43,609 nucleotides of DNA, taken from the NCBI RefSeq assembly GCF_902506575.1, contig NZ_LR732544.1, positions 2,071,703-2,115,311 on the forward strand, written 5' to 3'. Shown in pieces: positions 23,744 to 33,534 of the stretch. This DNA is from Streptomyces mexicanus (GTDB taxonomy: Bacteria > Actinomycetota > Actinomycetes > Streptomycetales > Streptomycetaceae). The position numbers and the translations under genes are program-made. Each line of letters starts with the position of its first letter. Position 1 is the stretch's first letter. The notes beneath the pieces were generated by a model. It searched no databases, was not told where the DNA came from, and was given only the letters and a program-made list of their open reading frames with translations.

Positions 23744-26470
23744 TCAGTGCGCGGCCGACTCCCAGTCCGGGCCGACGCCCACCGAGACGTCCAGCGGCGC
23801 CCTGAGCTGCACGGCTGCGCCCATCTCGCGGCGGACGATCTCCTCGGCCGCCGCACGCTCGCCGGGGGCGATCTCCAGCACGATCTCGTCGTGGACCTGC
23901 AAGAGCATGCGGGAGCGCAGGTCGGCCTCGCGCAGCGCCCGGTCCACGTTCAGCATCGCGATCTTGACGATGTCCGCGGCCGTGCCCTGGATGGGCGCGT
24001 TCAGCGCCATCCGCTCGGCCGCCTCGCGGCGCTGGCGGTTGTCGCTGTTGAGGTCGGGGAGGTAGCGGCGGCGGCCGAAGAGCGTCGCCGTGTATCCGGT
24101 CGCCCGCGCCTCCTCCACGACCCGGCGCAGATAGTCCCGTACGCCGCCGAACCGCTCGAAGTAGGCCTCCATCAGGGCGCGCGCCTCGGCGGCCTCGATG
24201 TTCAGCTGCTGGGACAGGCCGAAGGCCGACAGCCCGTACGCCAGGCCGTAGGACATCGCCTTGATCTTGCGGCGCATCTCGGCGTCCACCGCCGAGCGTG
24301 CCACGCCGAAGACCTGGGAGGCGGCCGTGGTGTGCAGGTCCTCGCCGGAGGTGAACGCCTGGATCAGGCCCTCGTCCTCGGACAGGTGGGCCATCACGCG
24401 CAGCTCGATCTGGCTGTAGTCCGCGGTCATCAGGGACTCGTAGCCCTCGCCGACGACGAAGCCCCGGCGGATGGCCCGGCCCTCGTCGGTGCGCACCGGG
24501 ATGTTCTGCAGGTTGGGGTCGGTGGAGGACAGCCGGCCGGTCGCGGCGACGGTCTGGTTGAACGTGGTGTGGATACGGCCGTCGGCCGCGATGGTCTTGA
24601 TCAGGCCCTCGACGGTGACGCGGAGCTTGGCCTGCTCGCGGTGGCGCAGCATGATCACCGGAAGCTCGTTGTCCGTCTGCGTGGCCAGCCATGCCAGCGC
24701 GTCGGCGTCGGTGGTGTAGCCCGTCTTGGTCTTCTTGGTCTTCGGCAGGGCCAGCTCGCCGAAGAGGACTTCCTGCAGCTGCTTGGGCGAGCCGAGGTTG
24801 AACTCGTGCCCGGCGGCCGCGTGGGCCTCCTTCACGGCCTGCTGGACCGCGCCCGCGAACATCTGTTCCATGGCTTCGAGGTGGGCGCGGTCGGCGGCGA
24901 TGCCGTGCCGCTCCATGCGGGCGAGCAGCGCGGAGGTGGGCAGCTCCATGTCGCGCAGCAGGTCAGCGGCGCCGACCTCCTCCAGCCGGGCCTCGAAGGC
25001 CGTCCCGAGGTCGATGATCGCGCGGGCCTGGATCATCAGCGCGTCGGCCTGGGCGGCGTCGTCCGTGCCGAAGGCGAGCTGGCCGTCGGCCTGCGCGGCG
25101 GGCGCCAGCTCGCGGTGCAGGTACTCCAGGGACAGCGCGTCCAGGTCGAAGGAGCGGCGGCCGGGCTTGACCAGGTAGGCGGCGAGGGCGGTGTCCATCG
25201 TCACGCCCTCGACGCTCCAGCCGTGCTCGGCGAAGACCCGCATCGCGCCCTTGGCGTTGTGGAACGTCTTGGGCCGGGCGGCGTCGGCCAGCCAGGCGGT
25301 CAGCGCCCGCTCGTCTTCCTCGTCCAGCTGGGAGGGGTCGAACCAGGCGGCGGGCCCGTCAGCGGTGGCGAGCGCGACCTCGGCGACCGATCCCGCGCCC
25401 AGGGCCCAGGCGTCGACCGTGGCCACGCCCAGGGGCTCGGTGCCGTGCTCGGCGAGCCAGCCGGCCAGCTCGCCGGTGCCCAGCACGGTGCCGTCCAGCT
25501 CGACGCCGTCCGCCGAGATGGGGGTGGCCTCGGCCTCCTCGGCGCCGGGATCGACGGCGAAGAGCCGCTCGCGCAGCGAGGGGTTGCGGATCTCCAGGCC
25601 GTCCAGGATCGCCGCGACGGCCTTGCGGTCGTAGGGCGCGCGGGCGAGGTCGGTGACCGCCTTCGGCAGCTGCACGTTGCGCTCCAGCTCGGTGAGCCGC
25701 CGGTTGAGCTTGACGGCCTCCAGGTGGTCGCGCAGGTTCTGCCCGGCCTTGCCCTTGACCTCCTCCACGCGCTCGACCAGCTCGGCGAAGGAACCGAACT
25801 GGTTGATCCACTTCGCCGCCGTCTTCTCGCCGACGCCCGGGATGCCCGGCAGGTTGTCCGACGGGTCGCCGCGCAGCGCCGCGAAGTCCGGGTACTGGGC
25901 GGGCGTCAACCCGTACTTCTCGACGACCTTCTCCGGGGTGAACCGGGTCAGCTCGGAGACGCCCTTGGTCGGGTAGAGCACCGTGGTGTGCTCGGAGACC
26001 AGCTGAAAGGAGTCGCGGTCGCCGGTGACGATCAGCACCTCGAAGCCCTCGGCCTCGGCCTGGGTGGCGAGGGTGGCGATGACGTCGTCCGCCTCGTACC
26101 CCTCGACGGCGAAGCGCGGGGCGTGCATCGCGTCCAGCAGCCGGCCGATCAGCTCGACCTGGCCCTTGAACTCGTCCGGGGTCTTGGAGCGGTTCGCCTT
26201 GTACTCCGTGAACTCCTGCGAGCGCCAGGTCTTGCGGGAGACGTCGAAGGCGACCGCGAAGTGCGTGGGCGCCTCGTCACGCAGGGTGTTGGCCAGCATC
26301 GACGCGAAGCCGTAGATCGCGTTCGTCGGCTGGCCCGTCGCGGTGGTGAAGTTCTCCGCGGGCAGCGCGAAGAACGCCCGGTAGGCCAGCGAGTGCCCGT
26401 CCATGAGCATCAGCCGGGGACGGGTGCCGCCCTGGGTCGTGTCGGTCTTCTTCGATGCTGTCTCTGCCAC
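23744..26470 (-). CDS. polA: DNA polymerase I
   Basis: Replication and repair polymerase of 908 aa from the GTG at 26470, which follows GAGGGC. The N-terminal 5'-3' exonuclease domain is intact (LMLMDGHSLAYRAFFAL, YEADDVIATLA, VTGDRDSFQLV, LRGDPSDNLPGIPGVGEKTA). The central domain lacks the DxE proofreading motif (the position reads VATVDAWA), as in other actinobacterial PolA. The polymerase domain has motif A TADYSQIELRVMAHLS, motif B RRKIKAMSYGLAYGLS and motif C LQVHDEIVLE. The frame stays open far upstream, past 29 kb, but that part is antisense to the molybdopterin oxidoreductase and is not coding. Confidence 0.98.
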   Translation of the reverse strand: MAETASKKTDTTQGGTRPRLMLMDGHSLAYRAFFALPAENFTTATGQPTNAIYGFASMLANTLRDEAPTHFAVAFDVSRKTWRSQEFTEYKANRSKTPDEFKGQVELIGRLLDAMHAPRFAVEGYEADDVIATLATQAEAEGFEVLIVTGDRDSFQLVSEHTTVLYPTKGVSELTRFTPEKVVEKYGLTPAQYPDFAALRGDPSDNLPGIPGVGEKTAAKWINQFGSFAELVERVEEVKGKAGQNLRDHLEAVKLNRRLTELERNVQLPKAVTDLARAPYDRKAVAAILDGLEIRNPSLRERLFAVDPGAEEAEATPISADGVELDGTVLGTGELAGWLAEHGTEPLGVATVDAWALGAGSVAEVALATADGPAAWFDPSQLDEEDERALTAWLADAARPKTFHNAKGAMRVFAEHGWSVEGVTMDTALAAYLVKPGRRSFDLDALSLEYLHRELAPAAQADGQLAFGTDDAAQADALMIQARAIIDLGTAFEARLEEVGAADLLRDMELPTSALLARMERHGIAADRAHLEAMEQMFAGAVQQAVKEAHAAAGHEFNLGSPKQLQEVLFGELALPKTKKTKTGYTTDADALAWLATQTDNELPVIMLRHREQAKLRVTVEGLIKTIAADGRIHTTFNQTVAATGRLSSTDPNLQNIPVRTDEGRAIRRGFVVGEGYESLMTADYSQIELRVMAHLSEDEGLIQAFTSGEDLHTTAASQVFGVARSAVDAEMRRKIKAMSYGLAYGLSAFGLSQQLNIEAAEARALMEAYFERFGGVRDYLRRVVEEARATGYTATLFGRRRYLPDLNSDNRQRREAAERMALNAPIQGTAADIVKIAMLNVDRALREADLRSRMLLQVHDEIVLEIAPGERAAAEEIVRREMGAAVQLRAPLDVSVGVGPDWESAAH

Positions 26471-26851
26471 GCCCTCGATCCTGCCACGCCCCACTGACAG
26501 TCCGGACCGCACGCCCCCGCCGCACGTGAGCGCCGTCACAGCGACCGGCCGCCTGGAGGGGCGGTGGGCGCGTCGGCCCGGGGCGCGCCGGGTGCCGACG
26601 GCCGCGACGGTACGTGCGCCGCCGCGGCGGCCATCGGCCGGGGGCGGCGCCGTCGACCGGGGGCGGTGCGTGCCATGGGGCCGGGGCGGCGCCGTCGACC
26701 GAGGGTGGTGCGTGCCCCGGGTCCGGAGGGGCGGCTCCATCGATCGCAAGGCGATCGCGTGCCGTCGGCACAGGGGCCGGCCCCGTTGTCGGTGGCGCGT
26801 GGGAGGATCGGCAGCGAACGTCTTCACAGCGCTGTCGAAGGGGAGGGCGCG
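26471..26851. other. Divergent gene-free region between polA and the oxidoreductase
   Basis: About 380 bp carrying promoters for both polA and the oxidoreductase, which I cannot place by consensus, and a 42-bp tandem duplication at 26636-26719. ORFs drawn across it are repeat-driven. Confidence 0.5.
26636..26719. repeat. Tandem 42-bp duplication
   Basis: Two units (26636-26677 and 26678-26719) share the core GGCGGCGCCGTCGACCG followed by GGTGCGTGCC. A diverged third copy follows from 26720. It lies between the divergent polA and oxidoreductase genes. Confidence 0.8.
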
Positions 26852-29131
<2,280 letters not shown>

Positions 29132-29148
29132 GCGTTCGCTCAGCCGAG

Positions 29149-29184
29149 GTGGCCGGTCCGCGCCCGACGACAGGGACCGGCCAC
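29149..29184 (+). terminator. Terminator after the molybdopterin oxidoreductase
   Basis: Eleven-bp perfect arms GTGGCCGGTCC (29149-29159) and GGACCGGCCAC (29174-29184) with a 14-nt loop, starting 18 bp after the stop. It lies just before the thioesterase gene and may limit read-through into it. Confidence 0.75.
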
Positions 29185-29215
29185 GACCCGATCACCGACG
29201 AACGGAGCCGGTCCC

Positions 29216-29704
29216 ATGGGCGAGCAGCAGCACGTGAAGTTCCCGCAGGAGGTCATCGACGAGTACGCCGCGCTCGGCGTCGACCTGCCCGCCCTGTTCT
29301 CCGCCGGGCACCTCGGCACCCGCATGGGCGTCCAGATCGTCGAGGCGTCCGCCGAGCGCGTCGTGGGCACCATGCCGGTGGAGGGCAACACCCAGCCCTA
29401 CGGGCTGCTGCACGGCGGCGCCTCCGCCGTCCTGGCCGAGACCCTGGGCTCCGTCGGCTCCATGCTGCACGGCGGCGCCTCCAAGATCGCCGTCGGTGTG
29501 GACCTGAACTGCACCCACCACCGCGGGGTGCGCTCCGGCCTGGTCACCGGCGTGGCCACGCCCCTGCACCGGGGACGCTCCACGGCCACGTACGAGATCG
29601 TCATCAGCGACGAGGAGGGGCGCCGGGTGTGCAGCGCCCGCCTGACCTGCCTGCTGCGCGACGTCCGCCCGGGCGACGGCGCCCAGCCCCCGGCAGCCGG
29701 CTGA
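29216..29704 (+). CDS. PaaI-family hotdog-fold thioesterase
   Basis: A 162-aa acyl-CoA thioesterase of the PaaI/YbgC hotdog superfamily. The signature PYGLLHGGASAVLAETLGS contains the HGGA active-site helix. The strand VGVDLNCTHHRGVRSGLVTG and the C-terminal TYEIVISDEEGRRVCSARLT complete the fold. The probable substrate is an aromatic or medium-chain acyl-CoA; specificity is not readable. The ATG at 29216 has GAGCCGGTCCC upstream. The first unit of the following repeat array begins at its stop codon. Confidence 0.93.
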   Translation: MGEQQHVKFPQEVIDEYAALGVDLPALFSAGHLGTRMGVQIVEASAERVVGTMPVEGNTQPYGLLHGGASAVLAETLGSVGSMLHGGASKIAVGVDLNCTHHRGVRSGLVTGVATPLHRGRSTATYEIVISDEEGRRVCSARLTCLLRDVRPGDGAQPPAAG

Positions 29705-29822
29705 GCCCACGGCCGGGCGCGCCCCCGGGGACCGACCGAGCCCACGGCCGGCCCGAACCTCCCGCGACCGGCCGAGCCCACGACCGGCCCGAACCTCCCG
29801 CGACCGGCCGAGCCCACCCAAC
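29703..29822. repeat. Tandem repeat array, three ~36-bp units plus a partial
   Basis: Units begin at 29703, 29738 and 29774, with a truncated unit at 29810. Units two and three are 36 bp and differ at only one position. The core is GAGCCCACGGCCGGCCCGAA. Unit one overlaps the TGA of the thioesterase gene. No spacers. Confidence 0.88.
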
Positions 29823-29918
29823 ACCCGCAACCCACTCCCCCACTTCCACAGCCCGCTCCCAATCCCGGCCGCCCGCACCGTCGTTGCCCCCGGGCGGGCC
29901 GCGCCCTAGCGTCATGGC

Positions 29919-30329
29919 ATGGGAACGCAGGCGGCCCCGCGGCGCGGGGCGACGGCGCTCAGGTCCTGGCTCCTGCCGCTGTGCCTCGCGGGCGCGCTGA
30001 CGGCCGGCTGCGGCGGAGCGTCCGGCGCCGGTCCCGGACACGGCACCGCGCCCCCGTCGCCGCGCACCACCTCCCCCGAGGAGTTGTGCGCCCGGATCGT
30101 CGCGCACTGGTCGCGTGCGGTGCTGGACGGCGACACCTACGGCGACTACCAGTCGATGGGCCTGTCGAACGGGCAGTACGAGATCCTGCGCCGCGTCGTC
30201 GAGACCGCGCGCACGGTGAAACGCCGTCAGGGCGCCGCGGCCGCCGAGGCGTCGATCGACCGCGGGGCCCGGGCCGGCTGCGCCGACCGGTACCGCCGCG
30301 GCGGCCCGGGCAAGGGGCCGTGGCAGTGA
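29919..30329 (+). CDS. Putative lipoprotein of unknown function
   Basis: A 136-aa protein with a signal peptide (basic Arg8-Arg9, hydrophobic WLLPLCLAGALTAG) ending in the lipobox LTAGC with Cys31 as lipid anchor. The mature part has a Pro/Ser linker and a small helical domain (TSPEELCARIVAHWSRAVLD, then DYQSMGLSNGQYEILRRVVE) with two more cysteines. No family is recognised. Its stop overlaps the start of the next gene by four bases (GTGA), so the two form a translationally coupled pair. Confidence 0.75.
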   Translation: MGTQAAPRRGATALRSWLLPLCLAGALTAGCGGASGAGPGHGTAPPSPRTTSPEELCARIVAHWSRAVLDGDTYGDYQSMGLSNGQYEILRRVVETARTVKRRQGAAAAEASIDRGARAGCADRYRRGGPGKGPWQ

Positions 30330-30964
30330 CCGGCATCGGCCCCCTCGAACCGGGCGAGGGCACGCGCGCGCAGGACGCGCTCGGCCCGGACGAGACGTCC
30401 GGGCCCGGCCCCCGCCGCCGGCGTCCGCCCCGGCTCGCCGACCGCCACCGCCGTACCGTCCTCGTGGCCGCCGCCCTCGCCGCCCTTCTCGCGGCCGGCG
30501 GCCGGCTGTACGCCACCCGCGAGCACGGGCCGCCGCCCGGCGAGAGCCGGCCGCCGCGCCCCGCCCCGCCGTTCCCCGCGCAGGTGGTCGACGTCTCCTA
30601 CCTGGATCCGGCGGCCACGCCTCCCCACGCGCCGCGCCGGAGCTTCAGTTTCGCGCTACTGATCAGTGTGGAATCCGGACCTCCGGTTTCCGTGATGCGG
30701 ATAAGCCAGCCCTACGCAGGACTTTCCCTCAGCTCACAGCCCCGCACGCCTTTCCGGACCGGGGCGGGGTCCGCCCGCAAGATCGTCGTCACCCTGCATG
30801 TCACAGAATGCGAGACAGTGCCGCTGAATGCCGGACTCCCTTTCCTGGATGTAACGCTGCGTAATGCGCGCGCAATACAGGTGCAGAGTTTCATCCTCGG
30901 GCCGCGCTATGCCCAGGCGCTCACCGAGGCCCTGAGTGGCGCCTGTGACGGGGATTCCAGGTAA
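30326..30964 (+). CDS. Membrane-anchored hypothetical protein
   Basis: A 212-aa protein starting at the GTG at 30326, which overlaps the previous stop and has AAGGGG 8 nt upstream; another GTG lies two codons earlier. A charged Arg-rich N-terminus (~35 residues) is followed by one transmembrane helix (TVLVAAALAALLAAGGRLYA, about residues 37-56). A Pro-rich linker follows, then a beta-rich extracytoplasmic domain (FSFALLISVESGPPVSVMRI, then KIVVTLHVTECE). The AT content and codon choice of the last 100 codons are less GC-extreme than the neighbours. Partner of the lipoprotein; function unknown. Confidence 0.78.
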   Translation: MTGIGPLEPGEGTRAQDALGPDETSGPGPRRRRPPRLADRHRRTVLVAAALAALLAAGGRLYATREHGPPPGESRPPRPAPPFPAQVVDVSYLDPAATPPHAPRRSFSFALLISVESGPPVSVMRISQPYAGLSLSSQPRTPFRTGAGSARKIVVTLHVTECETVPLNAGLPFLDVTLRNARAIQVQSFILGPRYAQALTEALSGACDGDSR

Positions 30965-31250
30965 TCACCAAAACAGTCGAGACACCTGAACGCGGTCCCT
31001 CGCGTCCTGCAGGTCTCGAAATACGGACCGGGCGAATCGGCCCGAGTTCCACTGTTCCACCCGCCCAGTACCGCTCTGCATTACGTCGTGTCATAACAAG
31101 AGCATCACAGCATCGGTCAGGCTCTCCTCCACGTTCCTCACACACGCCTAGAGTCACCGCCAGTCACCGCGCGGTCGGAATATCCCTCCGGGCCGGCGTG
31201 CGACTCGGCCCCTTCCAGGGGGGAGGGCCGTGCGAGGGAAAGGACTGACC

Positions 31251-32486
31251 GTGCGTCAACGTTCGCTCATCACCATCACCACCGCGCTGGCAGCGGGAGC
31301 ACTCACCCTGACCGCCTGCGGCTCCCGGGACGGCGGCGACACCAAGGGTTCCGGCTCCGGAAGCGGTGGCTCCACCGTGATCATCGGCGTCGACGCCCCG
31401 CTGACCGGCGACCTGTCCGCCATGGGCCTCGGCATCAAGAACTCGGCCGATCTCGCCACCAAGAACGCCAACAAGAAGAACTACGTCAAGGGCGTCACGT
31501 TCAAGATCGAAGCCCTGGACGACCAGGCACAGCCGTCCGCCGGTCAGCAGAACGCCTCCAAGTTCGTCGCCGACAAGAACGTTCTCGGCGTGGTCGGCCC
31601 GCTCAACTCCTCCGTCGCCGAATCCATGCAGAAGGTCTTCGACGACGCGAAACTGGTCGAGGTCTCCCCCGCCAACACCGGCCCCTCCCTCACCCAGGGC
31701 CCCGACTGGCAGACCAAGAAGGTCCGCCCGTACAAGTCCTACTTCCGCACCGCCACCACCGACGCCATCCAGGGCCCGTTCGCCGCCCAGTACGTCTACA
31801 ACGACGCCAAGAAGCGGAAAGTCTTCGTCATCGACGACAAGAAGACCTACGGCGCCGGCCTCGCGGCCACCTTCAGCGACGAGTTCAAGAAGCTCGGCGG
31901 CAAGATCGTCGGAACCGAGCACATCAATCCCGACACCAAGGACTTCTCCGCCGTCGCCACCAAGGTCAAGAAATCCGGCGCCGACGTCGTCTACTACGGC
32001 GGCGAATACCCGCAGGCCGGCCCGCTCAGCAAGCAGATCAAGGCCGCCGGCGCCAAGATCCCGCTGGTCGGCGGCGACGGCATCAACGACGCCACCTACG
32101 GCAAGCTGGCCGGCCCCGAGGCCACCGGCGACCTGGCCACCTCCGTCGGCGCCCCCGTCGAGACCCTGCCCTCCGCCAAGCAATTCGTCGCCGACTACCA
32201 GGCCGCCGGCTACAAGGACGGCTACTCCGCCTACGGCGGCTACTCCTACGACTCCGCCTGGGCCATCATCGAGGCCGTCAAGAAGGTCGTCGACGACAAC
32301 GGCGGCAAGCTCCCCTCCGACGCCCGCACCAAGGTCACCGAGGCCATGCAGAACGTCTCCTTCGACGGTGTGACCGGCAAGGTCTCCTTCGACGAATACG
32401 GTGACGCCACCAACAAGCAACTCACCGTCTACGCCGTCAAGAACGGCGCCTTCGCGCCGGTCAAGTCCGGCACCTTCACCGGCTGA
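31251..32486 (+). CDS. livK: Branched-chain amino acid ABC transporter substrate-binding lipoprotein
   Basis: A 411-aa type I periplasmic-binding-fold protein that captures Leu/Ile/Val-like amino acids outside the cell. The start GTG at 31251 has AAAGGA six bases upstream; a GTG at 31230 is also in frame but its purine tract is too close. The signal peptide ends in the lipobox LTAC with Cys23. Markers are IIGVDAPLTGDLSAMGLGIK, VVGPLNSSVAESMQKVF, DDKKTYGAGLAATFSDEFKK and VYYGGEYPQAGPL. It is the first gene of a livKHMGF operon and is separated from livH by a strong hairpin, so it is probably made in excess of the membrane parts. Confidence 0.93.
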   Translation: MRQRSLITITTALAAGALTLTACGSRDGGDTKGSGSGSGGSTVIIGVDAPLTGDLSAMGLGIKNSADLATKNANKKNYVKGVTFKIEALDDQAQPSAGQQNASKFVADKNVLGVVGPLNSSVAESMQKVFDDAKLVEVSPANTGPSLTQGPDWQTKKVRPYKSYFRTATTDAIQGPFAAQYVYNDAKKRKVFVIDDKKTYGAGLAATFSDEFKKLGGKIVGTEHINPDTKDFSAVATKVKKSGADVVYYGGEYPQAGPLSKQIKAAGAKIPLVGGDGINDATYGKLAGPEATGDLATSVGAPVETLPSAKQFVADYQAAGYKDGYSAYGGYSYDSAWAIIEAVKKVVDDNGGKLPSDARTKVTEAMQNVSFDGVTGKVSFDEYGDATNKQLTVYAVKNGAFAPVKSGTFTG

Positions 32487-32509
32487 CCACGCCCCCACCA
32501 CCCCACCAG

Positions 32510-32545
32510 CCGCGCGGGGCGCCGATCCACAGGCGCCCCGCGCGG
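32510..32545 (+). terminator. Intercistronic hairpin between livK and livH
   Basis: Perfect 14-bp arms CCGCGCGGGGCGCC (32510-32523) and complement (32532-32545) with an 8-nt loop. Its place after the first operon gene suggests partial termination or protection of the livK message. Confidence 0.75.
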
Positions 32546-32596
32546 ACTCGCATCCGGTCACATCCGTCGCACATCCGAAAGCTCGGAGGACATGCG

Positions 32597-33529
32597 GTGA
32601 ACGAACTGCCGCAGCAGCTGGTCAACGGCCTGCTTCTGGGAGCCATGTACGGGTTGGTCGCCATCGGCTACACCATGGTCTACGGCATCGTCCAGCTCAT
32701 CAACTTCGCCCACGGCGAGATCTTCATGACCGGCGCCTTCGGCGCCCTGACCGTCTACGCGTACATCCTGCCCGACGGCACCTCCATGTGGATCGCCCTG
32801 CCCCTCATGCTGATCGGCGCCATCATCGTCGCCGTCCTCGTCGCCATGGGAGCGGAACGATTCGCCTACCGGCCCCTGCGCACCGCCCCCCGCCTGGCCC
32901 CCCTCATCACCGCCATCGGCCTCTCCCTCGCCCTGCAACAGGCCGTATGGGCCTGGTACCCCGACGCCAAATCCGCCCGCACCTTCCCCCAGATCCCCGG
33001 CGGCCCCTTCCACCTGGGCAACGTCACCATCCAGACCGGCGACATCTTCCTGCTGTGCGCCGCACCCCTCAGCATGGCCGTCCTCGCCTACTTCGTCATG
33101 AAGACCCGCACCGGACGCGGCATGCAAGCCACCGCCCAGGACCCCGACACCGCCAAACTCATGGGCATCAACACCGACCGCATCATCGTCGTCGCCTTCG
33201 CCCTCGGCGCCGCCTTCGCCGCCGTCGGCGGCGCCGCCTACGGCCTCAAGTACGGCCAGATCGAATTCCGCATGGGCTTCATCCTCGGCCTCAAGGCCTT
33301 CACCGCGGCCGTCCTCGGCGGCATCGGCAACATCTACGGCGCCATGATCGGCGGCGTCGTCCTCGGCATCGCCGAAACCCTCGCCACCGCCTACATCGCC
33401 GACATCCCCGGCATGGACAAGTTCGGCAGCCAGTCCTGGGCAGACGTCTGGGCGTTCGTACTCCTCATCCTCGTGCTCCTCCTCAGGCCCCAGGGCCTGC
33501 TCGGCGAGCGCGTCGCGGACAGGGCGTGA
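32597..33529 (+). CDS. livH: Branched-chain amino acid ABC transporter permease LivH
   Basis: A 310-aa inner-membrane channel subunit with about eight hydrophobic segments. The N-terminal family motif is QQLVNGLLLGAMYGLVAIGY followed by VQLINFAHGEIFMTGAFG. The cytoplasmic coupling loop is DTAKLMGINTDRIIVVAFAL. The C-terminal stretch is AVLGGIGNIYGAMIGGVVLG. It starts at a GTG at 32597 with GGAGGACATGCG upstream. It ends 5 bp before livM, so the permeases are cotranscribed. Confidence 0.95.
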   Translation: MNELPQQLVNGLLLGAMYGLVAIGYTMVYGIVQLINFAHGEIFMTGAFGALTVYAYILPDGTSMWIALPLMLIGAIIVAVLVAMGAERFAYRPLRTAPRLAPLITAIGLSLALQQAVWAWYPDAKSARTFPQIPGGPFHLGNVTIQTGDIFLLCAAPLSMAVLAYFVMKTRTGRGMQATAQDPDTAKLMGINTDRIIVVAFALGAAFAAVGGAAYGLKYGQIEFRMGFILGLKAFTAAVLGGIGNIYGAMIGGVVLGIAETLATAYIADIPGMDKFGSQSWADVWAFVLLILVLLLRPQGLLGERVADRA

Positions 33530-33534
33530 CACCG

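Noticed and set aside
24600..26400. Small + strand ORFs within polA
   Set aside because: They are shadows of the strongly conserved polymerase gene with no ribosome sites or domains.
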